Positions 43,227 to 52,196 of a stretch of DNA of 64,000 bases are shown piece after piece (position 1 is the stretch's first letter; each line of letters starts with the position of its first letter). Made by a program: the position numbers and the translations under genes. The notes under the pieces were generated by a model. It saw nothing but the letters and a program-made list of their open reading frames with translations. It searched no databases and was not told where the DNA came from. The DNA is from Bacteroidota bacterium (lineage in GTDB: Bacteria; Bacteroidota; Rhodothermia; Rhodothermales; Rubricoccaceae), in contig JBCBNX010000001.1 in assembly GCA_039821555.1 (NCBI GenBank), forward strand, positions 298,576 through 362,575, read 5' to 3'.

Positions 43227-45761
43227 CTAAAAGTTGACCCGCAGCCGCGCGTTGACCGTGCGCGGCGTGAGGCGCGTCGGGACCCGCTGCCAGTTGTTGC
43301 CGATCCACGAGTAGGCAATCGTGTTGCGGAAGTTGAAGATGTTCAGCACCTCCACGGTGAGCTTCATCGCTACCGGCCGCGCCGCGCCGGGGTTGGTGAG
43401 CATGAGTTGCTTCGTTGCGCCGAGGTCGATGCGCTGGTATTGCGGGAAGCGGTCGCTGTTGCGGTCGCCCGGCACACGCAGTGCGGTGTTCGAAGGGTTT
43501 TCGGGGTCGGGGACTGGCGGCGTGTAGGGAAGGCCCGTGCCGAAGAGCGCGCGCATGTGGAGCTTCCATGAGTCGTCGCCGGGCACATAGTCCTGAACGA
43601 ACAGCGTGACGTTGTGCCGTCGGTCGAAGGGGCGTGCGACGGTGTTGTCACTCGGGAGAACGCCCACCACGGTCGGGTCCACCACGGTGCCGTCCTTGAA
43701 CGTCTCGCGGGTGGTCAGAAAGCCGTAGTTGACCCAACTCTCCACGCCCGGTACGATCTCGCCGCGCACCTGAACGTCGAAGCCCGCAGCGTAGCCATCG
43801 GCGTCGTTCTCGCCGGTGTAGGTCACGCGCGTGTTCTCGACGGTGTACGAGATGAGGTCCGAGAGCTGCTTGTAGTAGGCCTCGGCGCGAACATAGAGGC
43901 GTCGCTTCGGGAAAAATCGCTCTACGCCGCCGACGACTAAGATTGAACGCTGGCTGACGAGGTCGCGGTTGAACGCGGCGTTGAGGTCGTCATTGCCCAC
44001 GCTCTGGTCGCTCGTGGCGGCCTCGGCGAGGTCGCCGCGAAGTTCGCGGTAGGTAGGTTGTTGGTAGTAGAGCCCTGCCGCGCCGGTGAAGGTGAGCTGA
44101 GGCGTGTGCTGGTAGAGCACGGAGAGGCGCGGGCTGGCCGTCCACTCGTCGTTGAACGAGAAGTAGTCCGCGCGGACGCCTAGCGTGGCGACGAGTCGGC
44201 CTTCCTGCGGCAGCAGGTCGATGGCGTCCTGCGCGTAGATCCCAAGCTGCGACTCCTCGAACTGCGCGACGGCGTTGACTGAGTCGAGCGCGAAGACGAG
44301 TTGATTGTTGGTCATGCCGTCGCGCCCCACAATCTGTTTGAACTCGAACAGTTGGTCGCGGAATTCGAGCAGGCGCGCCTGCCAGCCCACTTCGAGGGCG
44401 TGCCGGTCGAGCGCAAGGCCATAGCGACCAGCTCCTGTCAACGAGGTGAAGCCGATGCGGTTGTCGGCAACGTCGCGCTCTGCAGCGGTGCCGGTGGCGA
44501 GTAGGTTGTCGTCGTCAAGCGGCAAGTTCGGGTTGATGACGTCGAAGATTTCGATCCCACTCGTGACGTCGTACTGCTCAAACTCCTCCAGGTCGAAGTA
44601 CGCGATCTGATGCTCGATACGGATACGGTCCGAGAGCCGGTTCATGAGCCGCAGGCCACCGAAGGCGATGTCGTAGCCGTCTTCTTCCTGCCCGGAGTAG
44701 TCAAGCCGCACCGACGTGATGGCGGGGAAGATGCCGAAGTTGGACACGCGGCTCTGCGGGTCGAGGCTGAAGCGGTGCGCCGCATACATCCCAAGCGCTT
44801 CGATGCGGTGGCCTGGCGCGAGGTCATACCCAAAGAGCATCTGCACGTCGTTGAACTCGGGGTCGTACTCGCCTTCGAGCGCTTGGCTCTCGAAGAAGCG
44901 GCTCGCCCGAGCCGTACGCACACCGATCGCAGCGCCGAGCTTACCGACTCGCCCGCGAGCGGCACCTCCAGCGTCAAGGGTGGACGTGAATGCCGAGCCG
45001 GTGAACCCCTGCTCGTCAGGAAGGCCGTAGCGCACGTCGAGCGCCGACGAGAGCTTGCCACCGAACCGCGCCGGGAAACCGCCGGCGTAGAGCGTAAGGC
45101 GGTCGGCGAGGTCGGGGTTGACGAGGCCGAGCCCTTCCTGCTCGCCCTGCCGTGTCCGCAGCGGCTTGAAGATTTCGAAGCCGTTGACGTAGTACAGGTT
45201 CTCGTTGAAGCCGCCGCCGCGCACGCTGTACTCGTTCGAGGTCTCGTTGTTGGAGACGACGCCCGGCAGCACCTTTACAGCGCGCAGGCCGTCCGCGAGC
45301 GGCTGCGGGATGTCTTCGAGGAATTCCGCGTCGATGCTGTAGACGCCCGCGTCGTTGGTCCGCTCGGCGACCACGCTCACCTCGCCCAGCGTCGCGTCGC
45401 TCGGGGCGAGGGCCACGTCGTAGCGCACCTGGGCGCGCCGCTCAACGATGACGGAGTCAGTTACGGCCGCGAAGCCGACGGCGGAGACGGTGATCGACCA
45501 GCGGCCCTCGGGTATGACGAGCTCGTAGGTGCCGTCGCTCTCGGCGGCGGTGCCGTAGTTGGTGCCCGTGACGAGGATGGTGGCGCCGGGGATGGGGCCA
45601 CCGGTGGTCTCGGTGACGCGCCCGACGATTTCGCCGTTGATCTGCGCCCAGCCCGTGAGCGGTGCGAGCAGGGAAAGGACGAGGCTACAGGCGCGCACCG
45701 CCTGGGTGAGTGCGTGGTTCATTCCGTCGAAAAGCAGGCGAGGACTGCGTTTGGTGGGCAT
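43227..45761 (-). CDS. TonB-dependent receptor with N-terminal carboxypeptidase-like domain
   Basis: About 844 residues from ATG 45761; ATG 45722 (MNHALTQAVRACSLVLSLLA) would give a neater signal peptide. After the signal peptide comes a carboxypeptidase-regulatory-like domain (GEIVGRVTETTGGPIPGATI, SDGTYELVIPEGRW), then the plug (VKVLPGVVSNNETSNEYSVR, NLYYVNGFEIF) and a 22-strand barrel ending in aromatic F (RVNF). It should import a large or scarce substrate across the outer membrane using TonB; the substrate is unknown. The first 120 mature residues are nearly identical to the neighbouring short gene. It is convergent with valS. Confidence 0.92.
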   Translation of the reverse strand: MPTKRSPRLLFDGMNHALTQAVRACSLVLSLLAPLTGWAQINGEIVGRVTETTGGPIPGATILVTGTNYGTAAESDGTYELVIPEGRWSITVSAVGFAAVTDSVIVERRAQVRYDVALAPSDATLGEVSVVAERTNDAGVYSIDAEFLEDIPQPLADGLRAVKVLPGVVSNNETSNEYSVRGGGFNENLYYVNGFEIFKPLRTRQGEQEGLGLVNPDLADRLTLYAGGFPARFGGKLSSALDVRYGLPDEQGFTGSAFTSTLDAGGAARGRVGKLGAAIGVRTARASRFFESQALEGEYDPEFNDVQMLFGYDLAPGHRIEALGMYAAHRFSLDPQSRVSNFGIFPAITSVRLDYSGQEEDGYDIAFGGLRLMNRLSDRIRIEHQIAYFDLEEFEQYDVTSGIEIFDVINPNLPLDDDNLLATGTAAERDVADNRIGFTSLTGAGRYGLALDRHALEVGWQARLLEFRDQLFEFKQIVGRDGMTNNQLVFALDSVNAVAQFEESQLGIYAQDAIDLLPQEGRLVATLGVRADYFSFNDEWTASPRLSVLYQHTPQLTFTGAAGLYYQQPTYRELRGDLAEAATSDQSVGNDDLNAAFNRDLVSQRSILVVGGVERFFPKRRLYVRAEAYYKQLSDLISYTVENTRVTYTGENDADGYAAGFDVQVRGEIVPGVESWVNYGFLTTRETFKDGTVVDPTVVGVLPSDNTVARPFDRRHNVTLFVQDYVPGDDSWKLHMRALFGTGLPYTPPVPDPENPSNTALRVPGDRNSDRFPQYQRIDLGATKQLMLTNPGAARPVAMKLTVEVLNIFNFRNTIAYSWIGNNWQRVPTRLTPRTVNARLRVNF
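45277..45632 (-). repeat. Duplicated receptor N-terminal block, copy 1
   Basis: This 356-base block matches 45975-46330 with no gaps (constant offset 698) and about 11 mismatches by my count, roughly 97% identity. It codes for the carboxypeptidase-like domain and the start of the plug of the TonB-dependent receptor. Nearly all differences are synonymous. Confidence 0.9.
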
Positions 45762-45820
45762 GGAGGGCGGCAAAGGTAGGAAAGCGGTCGAGACGAGGTG
45801 TAGCGCGTCAGGGGGCCGGG

Positions 45821-46483
45821 CTAAAACTGCGTGGCGTAGGCGGGGAGCGCGCCAACGGTAGAGCGCATTTCCGCCGTCTGGCGACCGGGTGGCAGGTTGG
45901 AAGGGCCTACGCGGCCATCGAGATACCACCCACGAAAGACATCGGCGAAGGGCAGCGATCCAGCTGGGGCACGCACAGCGCGTAGGCCGTCCGCGAGCGA
46001 CTGCGGGATATCCTCGAGGAACTCGGCGTCGATGCTGTAGACGCCCGCGTCGTTGGTGCGCTCGGCGACCACGCTCACCTCGCCCAGCGTCGCGTCGCTC
46101 GGGGCGAGGGCCACGTCGTAGCGCACCTGGGCGCGCCGCTCGACGATGACGGAGTCGGTCACGGCCGCGAAGCCGACGGCGGAGACGGTGATCGACCAGC
46201 GGCCCTCGGGGATGACGAGCTCGTAGGTGCCGTCGCTCTCGGCGGCGGTGCCGTAGTTGGTGCCCGTGACGAGGATGGTGGCGCCGGGGATGGGGCCACC
46301 GGTGGTCTCGGTGACGCGCCCGACGATTTCACCTGTGGTCTGCGCGGCACCTGCGAGCGGTGCAAGCATAACCAAGGCAAGGCCGAAAGCACGCTGGGGG
46401 CGTGCGGGCCAGCCGAGGCGACCATCACGTCGAGGCACCGGAGACATACCGTCATGCAGCCATGGGCTGCGATTGCTGAGCAA
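45821..46483 (-). CDS. Truncated paralogue of the TonB receptor N-terminus
   Basis: A 220-residue product. It has its own signal peptide (FGLALVMLAPLAGAAQ), unlike that of the receptor next door, then about 120 residues that repeat the receptor carboxypeptidase-like domain and signalling/plug start with only two visible substitutions (IPQSLADGLRAVR for IPQPLADGLRAVK). After that the sequence departs into 50 unrelated residues ending ALPAYATQF. There is no barrel. It may be a decayed receptor, a free-standing domain, or a reservoir copy that exchanges sequence with the receptor. The intact frame and synonymous pattern argue against simple decay. Confidence 0.7.
   Translation of the reverse strand: MLSNRSPWLHDGMSPVPRRDGRLGWPARPQRAFGLALVMLAPLAGAAQTTGEIVGRVTETTGGPIPGATILVTGTNYGTAAESDGTYELVIPEGRWSITVSAVGFAAVTDSVIVERRAQVRYDVALAPSDATLGEVSVVAERTNDAGVYSIDAEFLEDIPQSLADGLRAVRAPAGSLPFADVFRGWYLDGRVGPSNLPPGRQTAEMRSTVGALPAYATQF
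45975..46330 (-). repeat. Duplicated receptor N-terminal block, copy 2
   Basis: Partner of 45277-45632. The sharp edges lie at acag on one side and at cgacgatttc on the other, beyond which the two genes are unrelated. The block sits wholly inside the short truncated-receptor gene. Confidence 0.9.
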
Positions 46484-46625
46484 AGAGGACGGTATCGAAC
46501 GAGCAGACGCGACCTAGCTGGTGGAGGAATCCGTACGACGCGAAATATACACGGCAGTCCCCCTGACTGACCGGGGAGAAAAAGAGGGATACCTGGCTAG
46601 GTGCGCCAATAGGCTCTGCTTCCGT

Positions 46626-47465
46626 CTAGCCAAGCCAACCAAAATGCCACGCGAGCCATAGCTCCGACAGCGGTAGCAGCGTTCCAAAGACTGCGCCGAG
46701 CACGACCTGTTGCACCGTGTGAGCCTTGGCGTGGACGCGTGCCCACATGATGAGCGGCAGCATGAAGCCACAGGCCAGGACGGGGCCAAGTTGGAGAAAC
46801 GGGGGCTCCGGAAGGCCTGCCCACGGAACCAGGGTGACAAAGAGCAGCCCCGCAACGAACCCGGCGACTGCCGTGACGTGGATCGAGATTTTGAACTTGA
46901 GCGTGATCAGGAGGACCAGGATCGTGTTGACGGGAAACGTCAAGGCTAGGGCCACCAATAGCGGCACGGCGGTCTGTCCTGTCGTCGCAATCAGGGCGAC
47001 GCCCATGATGTAGCCGATGATGCCTGCGGCAAGCGGCCCCGTACGCTTATCGCGTTCGCGCACCTCGACGGAGCGAGCCCGGCCGGTCGTCACCATCCAC
47101 CCGATGTAGGCCAGCGGTACGACACCGAAGAAGACGACACCTACCGTCACGATCCAGGCGATTTCGCCCCCCGAGGCCCCAAAATGGGCGAGAGTCAGAC
47201 CGAATCCGGTAGGCGGCAGCACCAGCGGATTGATCAGGAAGCTGAGCGCGTTGGCCACGCGGTAGCCGAGCGGGCGCGTACCCGTCATATCGGGTACCGA
47301 TTCCAACGTCGGCTCGTCCTCCAACACCTCCGGACCTCCTGGAAGTTCGGACGCGGTAGCAGGTACTCGTGCCGATACCGCGCGGGGCGATACGACGGGG
47401 GGCGTCACAGAGCGCGGGGAGCGCGGCACGTCGAGGGTAGAGGAGGCGTCAAGCAGCGGAGACAT
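46626..47465 (-). CDS. PAP2-like integral membrane protein
   Basis: About 279 residues from ATG 47465; later ATG 47288 (MTGTRPLGYRVANALSFL) is also plausible since the first 60 residues are Pro/Ser-rich. At least six membrane segments follow. Elements reminiscent of the PAP2 phosphatase core are RERDKRTGP, ISIHVTAVAGF and WARVHAKAHTVQQVVLGAVFG, with His in the second and third. Lipid phosphate phosphatase activity is possible, but the canonical KxxxxxxRP and PSGH are altered, so I call it PAP2-like only. Confidence 0.62.
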   Translation of the reverse strand: MSPLLDASSTLDVPRSPRSVTPPVVSPRAVSARVPATASELPGGPEVLEDEPTLESVPDMTGTRPLGYRVANALSFLINPLVLPPTGFGLTLAHFGASGGEIAWIVTVGVVFFGVVPLAYIGWMVTTGRARSVEVRERDKRTGPLAAGIIGYIMGVALIATTGQTAVPLLVALALTFPVNTILVLLITLKFKISIHVTAVAGFVAGLLFVTLVPWAGLPEPPFLQLGPVLACGFMLPLIMWARVHAKAHTVQQVVLGAVFGTLLPLSELWLAWHFGWLG

Positions 47466-47635
47466 AGCGCGGCAGCAAGTCAGGGGCGTGGCAGGAGTAT
47501 GCACGCAAGCACCGCGCCGGTTGCTATGTCAATGTTAAGACCGAAGCCTCCGTGGCAAGTTCACGGGGTGCTTCGAAGCAGGCATGAAGCATAGACGCGA
47601 GTTCTCCTTTCCGTATTACGCAGGCACAGGCGTGC

Positions 47636-48880
47636 TCATTCATACCGCAGGGCTTCGATGGGATTCAGCCGGGCAGCCTTGTAGGCAGGGAACACGCCAA
47701 ACGCGAGGGCGACAACCGTCACCCCCAGCACGGCTATAAACGCCCACATCCACGGAAACGTGGGCGTAAGGCTCTCGCCAAGCAGTGACATTGCATTGCC
47801 GCCAAGCACGCCGAGACCAATACCCACGAGGCCGCCGATCTGGCACAAAAACACGGCTTCCAGAAGGAACTGCGTTAGGATCGTGCTCCGCTTCGCGCCG
47901 AGCGACTTGCGGATGCCGATCTCGCGGGTGCGCTCCGTCACGCTCACGAGCATGATGTTCATCACACCGATGCCCGCAGCAAGCAAGGCGATCATGCCGA
48001 TGAAAACGCCGCCGAGCGTGAGGCCGTTCGTGAAGCTCTCAAACGGCCCGGAGAGTGCGTCGTTGGTGATCACCTCAAAATCGTTCTCGTTCTGCGGCGG
48101 CACCCGTCTGATAGCGCGCATGTGGCCGACCACCTCGTCGATCGTGGCGTCGAGCATCTGCACGCTGGGGGCGCGCACGTCGATGGAGATGTTGCGAGTC
48201 GTCAGCCCTCCGAATGCGCCGAAGAGCGTTGTGATCGGGGCGAGCAGCCGGTTGTCCTGGTTGTCGCCGAGGATGGCGCCTTTCTCGGCGAGGAGGCCCA
48301 CGACCTGGAAGCGCTGACCCTGCACGGCAATCATTTTACCAATGGGCTGCTCGAACTCGAACAACTCGTCAGCAACCGGCCGCGAAATCACAATCACCGG
48401 CCGTCCGTAGCGAATGTCGTCGCTGGAGAGAAAACGCCCGTCGTCGAGATCATAGCCGTTGTTGATCGCCCACTCCTCGTTGACGCCGCGAAGCTGTAGG
48501 TTCGGAGCGGTCTCAATCGTCCCGTTGGGTCCGGTGTAGCTCACCTTGGTGGCCCACTCGAACGTTTCGTCGGGGCCCAAGGAGGCGGGCAGGCGGGCAC
48601 GGCGGAGGAGCTCTTCGTATTGCGGATACGTGATGTCCTGGCGGTTCCGGATGCTTTCGTCTGTCGGGCCGAAGTTGATCGCTGGGTACTTCTGGACGAA
48701 GAACGTCGTCGAACCGATACCGGCGAAGGCGTCGGTGAAGTAGTCGTCGATGACCTGCACGGCGGTCACGGAGGCGATCACCGAGAAGACGCCGATCACC
48801 ATGCCGAGAAGTGTGAGCGCGCTACGGAGCTTGTTGGTCCGCAGCGACTCCAGCGCCATCCGAATCGTCTCGAAAAACAC
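47636..48880 (-). CDS. MacB/FtsX-type ABC transporter permease
   Basis: A 414-residue permease with GTG start (VFFETIRMALESLRTNKLRSAL). One N-terminal membrane helix (LGMVIGVFSVIASVTAV), a large MacB-like periplasmic core domain, and three C-terminal helices containing the FtsX signature (LLAAGIGVMNIMLVSVTERTREIGIRKSLGA). Such permeases export peptides, antibiotics or lipoproteins, or act as mechanotransmission devices, with a separate ATPase. No ATPase gene is adjacent. It is paired with a paralogous permease upstream at 49002-50228. Confidence 0.9.
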   Translation of the reverse strand: MFFETIRMALESLRTNKLRSALTLLGMVIGVFSVIASVTAVQVIDDYFTDAFAGIGSTTFFVQKYPAINFGPTDESIRNRQDITYPQYEELLRRARLPASLGPDETFEWATKVSYTGPNGTIETAPNLQLRGVNEEWAINNGYDLDDGRFLSSDDIRYGRPVIVISRPVADELFEFEQPIGKMIAVQGQRFQVVGLLAEKGAILGDNQDNRLLAPITTLFGAFGGLTTRNISIDVRAPSVQMLDATIDEVVGHMRAIRRVPPQNENDFEVITNDALSGPFESFTNGLTLGGVFIGMIALLAAGIGVMNIMLVSVTERTREIGIRKSLGAKRSTILTQFLLEAVFLCQIGGLVGIGLGVLGGNAMSLLGESLTPTFPWMWAFIAVLGVTVVALAFGVFPAYKAARLNPIEALRYE

Positions 48881-49001
48881 GGCGAAGTAGGAGGTTGAAG
48901 TTCTAAGTCAGTGGTGGATGCGGGGTCGGGCATCACAGCCAGGAGAGGAGAGAAGGCTGGCAGAAGCACGTCAACGTCCTGCAACACACCTCATGCTGCG
49001 T

Positions 49002-50228
49002 CTATTCGTAGCGAAGTGCTTCGATGGGACGAGCCTTTGCCGCAGTCCAAGCTGGCACGAAGCCGAAGCCGACGCCCACGCCCACACAAATCGAGAAGGC
49101 GAGGCCAACCGTGGCCGGAGAAAGCTGCGCCGTGAATACTTGGTCGATCGCCATGGCAGCCAGCGCGGCGATCCCAACGCCGATCAGGCCGCCCAACAGG
49201 CACACGACGACCGCCTCGATCAGAAACTGGGTGAGGATGGCGCGGCGCGGCGCCCCGATGGCTTTGCGGATGCCGATCTCGCGGGTGCGCTCCTTTACGG
49301 AGACAAACATGATGTTCATCACGCCGATGCCGCCGACAAGAAGCGAGAGCGCCGTCAGGAACAGCCCGACGCCGTAGATCGCGCCCTTCACGCCAGAGGT
49401 CTGCTGTTCGAAAGCGTCCGTGCTCTGGATCGCGAAGTTGTCGTCGTCGAGTGCATCGAGGCCACGGAAGGCGCGGGTGAGACCGGTGAGCTCGTCGAAC
49501 GCGGCGACCATCACGTCCGGCGAGGCTGCTTTCGCCTGCACCTCGATGTATGGGTCGGAATCGTACAGGCGCTTAAACGTGGTCAGGGGGAGCATTACCT
49601 GCTCGTCGAAGGAGATCAGCCCGAGGAACTTGCCCTGCTCCTCCAGCACCCCGATCACCTCCAGGCGCTGCCCGCCGACGCGAATGCGCTTGCCGATGGG
49701 GTTCTCGATAGGGAAGAGCTCGTTCGCCACGCCCATCCCAATGACGGCCACCGGCCGGCCACGCTGGTAATCCGTTTCGTTGTAGAACCGCCCCGCGTCG
49801 AGCTCGAAATTGTTGATGTCAGCCAGCGCGGGCGTGGCAGCGCGGGCAAAGGTGCCAGAGATGCGGCGGTCCTGGTACTGGATAGGGAAACCGGCATAGC
49901 TCACCGGCGTGACGAACTCGAGGTTCTCCGACTTCCGGTCGTCGATGTAGTACGCCAACTCCTCCCGGATGCGCGGCCGGCTGCGGTATTTCCACCAGTC
50001 GTTGTCGAACCCGTCCGGGGTGCGCTCGATGGTGTAGACGTTGGTCCCGAGCATGTCCATCGACCGGTCGAAGCCCTGCTCGATCCCGTTGATGACCGTG
50101 AACATCGTGGTCACGGTGGCGATGCCGATGATGATGCCGAGCGTCGTCAGCAGCGCGCGGAGCTTGTTGGCCCAGACTGCCTGCATGGCGATGCGCAGGC
50201 CTTCGAGCAATTCCGTAAAGAAGCGCAC
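49002..50228 (-). CDS. MacB/FtsX-type ABC transporter permease
   Basis: About 408 residues from GTG 50228 (VRFFTELLEGLRIAMQAVWANKLRALL); the frame is open to 50285, but this GTG matches the family start and the start of the neighbouring paralogue. An N-terminal helix (LGIIIGIATVTTMFTVI), a MacB core domain and three C-terminal helices with VGGIGVMNIMFVSVKERTREIGIRKAIGA are visible. The gap to the second permease gene is 121 bases, and the two may form a heterodimer. The substrate and the ATPase partner are unknown. Confidence 0.9.
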   Translation of the reverse strand: MRFFTELLEGLRIAMQAVWANKLRALLTTLGIIIGIATVTTMFTVINGIEQGFDRSMDMLGTNVYTIERTPDGFDNDWWKYRSRPRIREELAYYIDDRKSENLEFVTPVSYAGFPIQYQDRRISGTFARAATPALADINNFELDAGRFYNETDYQRGRPVAVIGMGVANELFPIENPIGKRIRVGGQRLEVIGVLEEQGKFLGLISFDEQVMLPLTTFKRLYDSDPYIEVQAKAASPDVMVAAFDELTGLTRAFRGLDALDDDNFAIQSTDAFEQQTSGVKGAIYGVGLFLTALSLLVGGIGVMNIMFVSVKERTREIGIRKAIGAPRRAILTQFLIEAVVVCLLGGLIGVGIAALAAMAIDQVFTAQLSPATVGLAFSICVGVGVGFGFVPAWTAAKARPIEALRYE

Positions 50229-50398
50229 GCGAAAGCAGGAAAGGAGAGGTGAGGCCGATAGGTCGAGCGGTGCAGGGTAGACCACTCAGAGTCGGCCCTA
50301 CGCCAGCGTCGCCGCGTTGTTGCGCCCTGCGCGTGTCCGTAGCTTTCGCTCCGCTACGCGTGAAAACCGACCAGGTAGGCTACCGAGACAACACCACC

Positions 50399-50557
50399 AT
50401 GAGCAAAGTCAGCATCATCCGGGAGTTCTGGGAGTTTCTCAAGGTCCGCAAAAAATTCTGGCTCGCACCGATCGTCGTGATCCTGCTGCTTCTCGGAGCC
50501 ATCCTCGTTGCCGTGGGCGGTAACCCGCTGGCGCCGTTTATCTACGCGCTGTTTTAG
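50399..50557 (+). CDS. DUF5989 family small membrane protein
   Basis: A 52-residue protein, MSKVSIIREFWEFLKVRKKF followed by a single membrane helix (APIVVILLLLGAILVAVGG) and NPLAPFIYALF. This is the DUF5989 pattern. Relatives often sit beside SxtJ-like membrane proteins and carbamoyltransferases, but here the gene stands alone between a permease gene and a convergent GNAT gene. Function is unknown. Confidence 0.8.
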   Translation: MSKVSIIREFWEFLKVRKKFWLAPIVVILLLLGAILVAVGGNPLAPFIYALF

Positions 50558-50570
50558 ACGACGGCGTGGG

Positions 50571-51041
50571 CTATCCCAACTCCTTTTCGAAGCGCAGGCG
50601 ATAGTCCCGGTATGAGGCATTGTAGCCCGCGGCGGTGACGCGAAATCCCTGCGCTAGCCCGAGGACGGTCATCCCCGGATGCATATTCGGGAACGTGTCG
50701 TAGGCAAACACGAGATACCCGAGCACCCGGGCCTCCTGCATCATCTCGGCTAGGAGAAGCTGCGCCAGCCCTCGCCGACGCCACACCGGAAGCGTACCGC
50801 CCTTCGCGCTGTAGAACGTGGTCCTGTTTTCCCCATAGCCCACCTTGAAGCCGACCGGCGTGTCGTTCAACGAGGCCAGCAGCATGACCAAGTCTCGGCG
50901 GTCAAGTTGGTTGATGACTCGCGCCTCGTTAAAGATTGCCTCGTTGATCGCGCGCACCTCGGCAAACCGATCCATGCCGACGCGCTCCACCCGCAGCGAC
51001 GGCGGAAAGTCAGAAGGCACCCTGGTGTCGAGAAGTTGCAT
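50571..51041 (-). CDS. GNAT family N-acetyltransferase
   Basis: A 156-residue acyltransferase fold. The acetyl-CoA binding signature lies in LPVWRRRGLAQLLLAEMMQEARVLGY (R/Q-x-x-G-x-G/A-type loop, here RRRGLA), preceded by PVGFKVGYGENRTTFYSAKGG. The acceptor is not recognisable; protein, amino acid or antibiotic targets all exist in the family. It ends 14 bases from the convergent DUF5989 gene and starts divergently from the DUF6122 gene. Confidence 0.78.
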   Translation of the reverse strand: MQLLDTRVPSDFPPSLRVERVGMDRFAEVRAINEAIFNEARVINQLDRRDLVMLLASLNDTPVGFKVGYGENRTTFYSAKGGTLPVWRRRGLAQLLLAEMMQEARVLGYLVFAYDTFPNMHPGMTVLGLAQGFRVTAAGYNASYRDYRLRFEKELG

Positions 51042-51177
51042 GGGAGGTACAGAACAGCGAGGCAGTACGACAAGCTAGACCATCACAAGCGCGAAGCCTA
51101 CCGGGTTGGATGGGCCCCAACACAGCGTCTCGAGTGCCGACGCCACATTTGCTACGGCCCTGAACATACTCGATTCG

Positions 51178-51522
51178 ATGATCCACATCGCATTGCACGT
51201 GATCGTCCCACTCGTCGTTGCCGTGGCGATTGATCGCCGTGGGTGGCGTACCACCTTCGTTGTGCTGGTGGGTACCATGATCGTGGATGCCGACCACCTG
51301 CTGGCAGACCCGATCTACGATCCGGCGCGCTGCTCTATCGGCTTCCATCCCCTGCACACGCACCCAGCAATTGTTAGTTACGTTTCGCTCCTAGCCGGCG
51401 GGCTCTACGTCGCCCGTATATCTAAGTCAGCGCAAACGAAGCAGCTAGCCCGCTGGGGGTGGCTCGTCGCGCTCGGCCTGCTCATCCACATGGCGCTCGA
51501 TGCGCTCGACTGCGTGGTGTGA
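51178..51522 (+). CDS. DUF6122 family membrane protein
   Basis: About 114 residues from ATG 51178 (MIHIALHVIVPLVVAVAIDRR); an upstream ATG at 51106 is open but unlike the family. DADHLLADPIYDPARCSIG with FHPLHTHPA is the characteristic block, with several His and Asp residues that could bind metal inside the membrane, as in the wider membrane-hydrolase group. Three to four membrane helices are present. Function is unknown. It is convergent with the trpF-like gene 14 bases away. Confidence 0.78.
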   Translation: MIHIALHVIVPLVVAVAIDRRGWRTTFVVLVGTMIVDADHLLADPIYDPARCSIGFHPLHTHPAIVSYVSLLAGGLYVARISKSAQTKQLARWGWLVALGLLIHMALDALDCVV

Positions 51523-51536
51523 GCACCACTGGTACC

Positions 51537-52196
51537 TCAGGCGGCCTCGCAGACCGCCTGAAAGAAGGCGCCGAGTTTCACGGGGTCGAGGGCTCCGTCT
51601 GAGCGGACCCCGCTGCATAGATCGATCCCGAACGGGCGCACGGCGCGGATCGCCTCACCGACATTGGAGGCGCGCAGGCCGCCCGCAAGAAACACCGGCG
51701 TGTCCACGGCCTCCACGATGCGGCGGCTGAGCGACCAATCGTGCGTCCGTCCTGTGCCACCCAACTCCGGAATCGTCGCCGAGGGCCGCCCCGAGTCCAG
51801 CAAGAGTGCATCCACGTGAGGCGCGACGCGGGCGGCTTCTGCCACGTTTGCTTCGGACTCGACGTGGATTACTTGGACCAGCTTGGTCGCGGGCAGCACG
51901 GTGCGCAGGTACGTGTAAGTCGCAGGCTCGACAGCGTCGACGAGTTGGAGCGTGTTCACGCGGCACTGCCTCGCCTGCGCGGCGATGTGCGTGGCGTCCG
52001 TGCTCGATGTGAGCAAAAACGTCCCGACGGGCGGCGGCACAGTCGAGGCGATTTCGGCGATCAGAGCCTCGCTGATGACGCCGGGCCCGCTCGGCATCGC
52101 CGACACCAGCCCCAACGCCGATGCTCCGTGCTCGATGGCTAGGCGTGCTTCTACAACGCTGCCGATGCAGCAGACTTTTACGCGAGGGGGCATCAT
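51537..52196 (-). CDS. trpF: Phosphoribosylanthranilate isomerase-like protein
   Basis: A 219-residue TIM-barrel protein. VKVCCIGSVVEARLAIEHGASALG corresponds to the TrpF start KxCG; the general-base Cys is kept although the following Gly is Cys. LLLDSGRP carries the general-acid Asp, FLAGGLRASNVGEAIRAV and GIDLCSGVRS the phosphate-binding end. It would isomerise PRA to CdRP in tryptophan synthesis, but no other trp gene is near and some divergent homologues have other roles. It overlaps the upstream lipoprotein gene by 4 bases (ATGA), so the two are translationally coupled. Confidence 0.75.
   Translation of the reverse strand: MMPPRVKVCCIGSVVEARLAIEHGASALGLVSAMPSGPGVISEALIAEIASTVPPPVGTFLLTSSTDATHIAAQARQCRVNTLQLVDAVEPATYTYLRTVLPATKLVQVIHVESEANVAEAARVAPHVDALLLDSGRPSATIPELGGTGRTHDWSLSRRIVEAVDTPVFLAGGLRASNVGEAIRAVRPFGIDLCSGVRSDGALDPVKLGAFFQAVCEAA

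Noticed and set aside
44610-45779. A 389-residue plus-strand open frame
   Set aside because: Antisense shadow of the TonB-dependent receptor.
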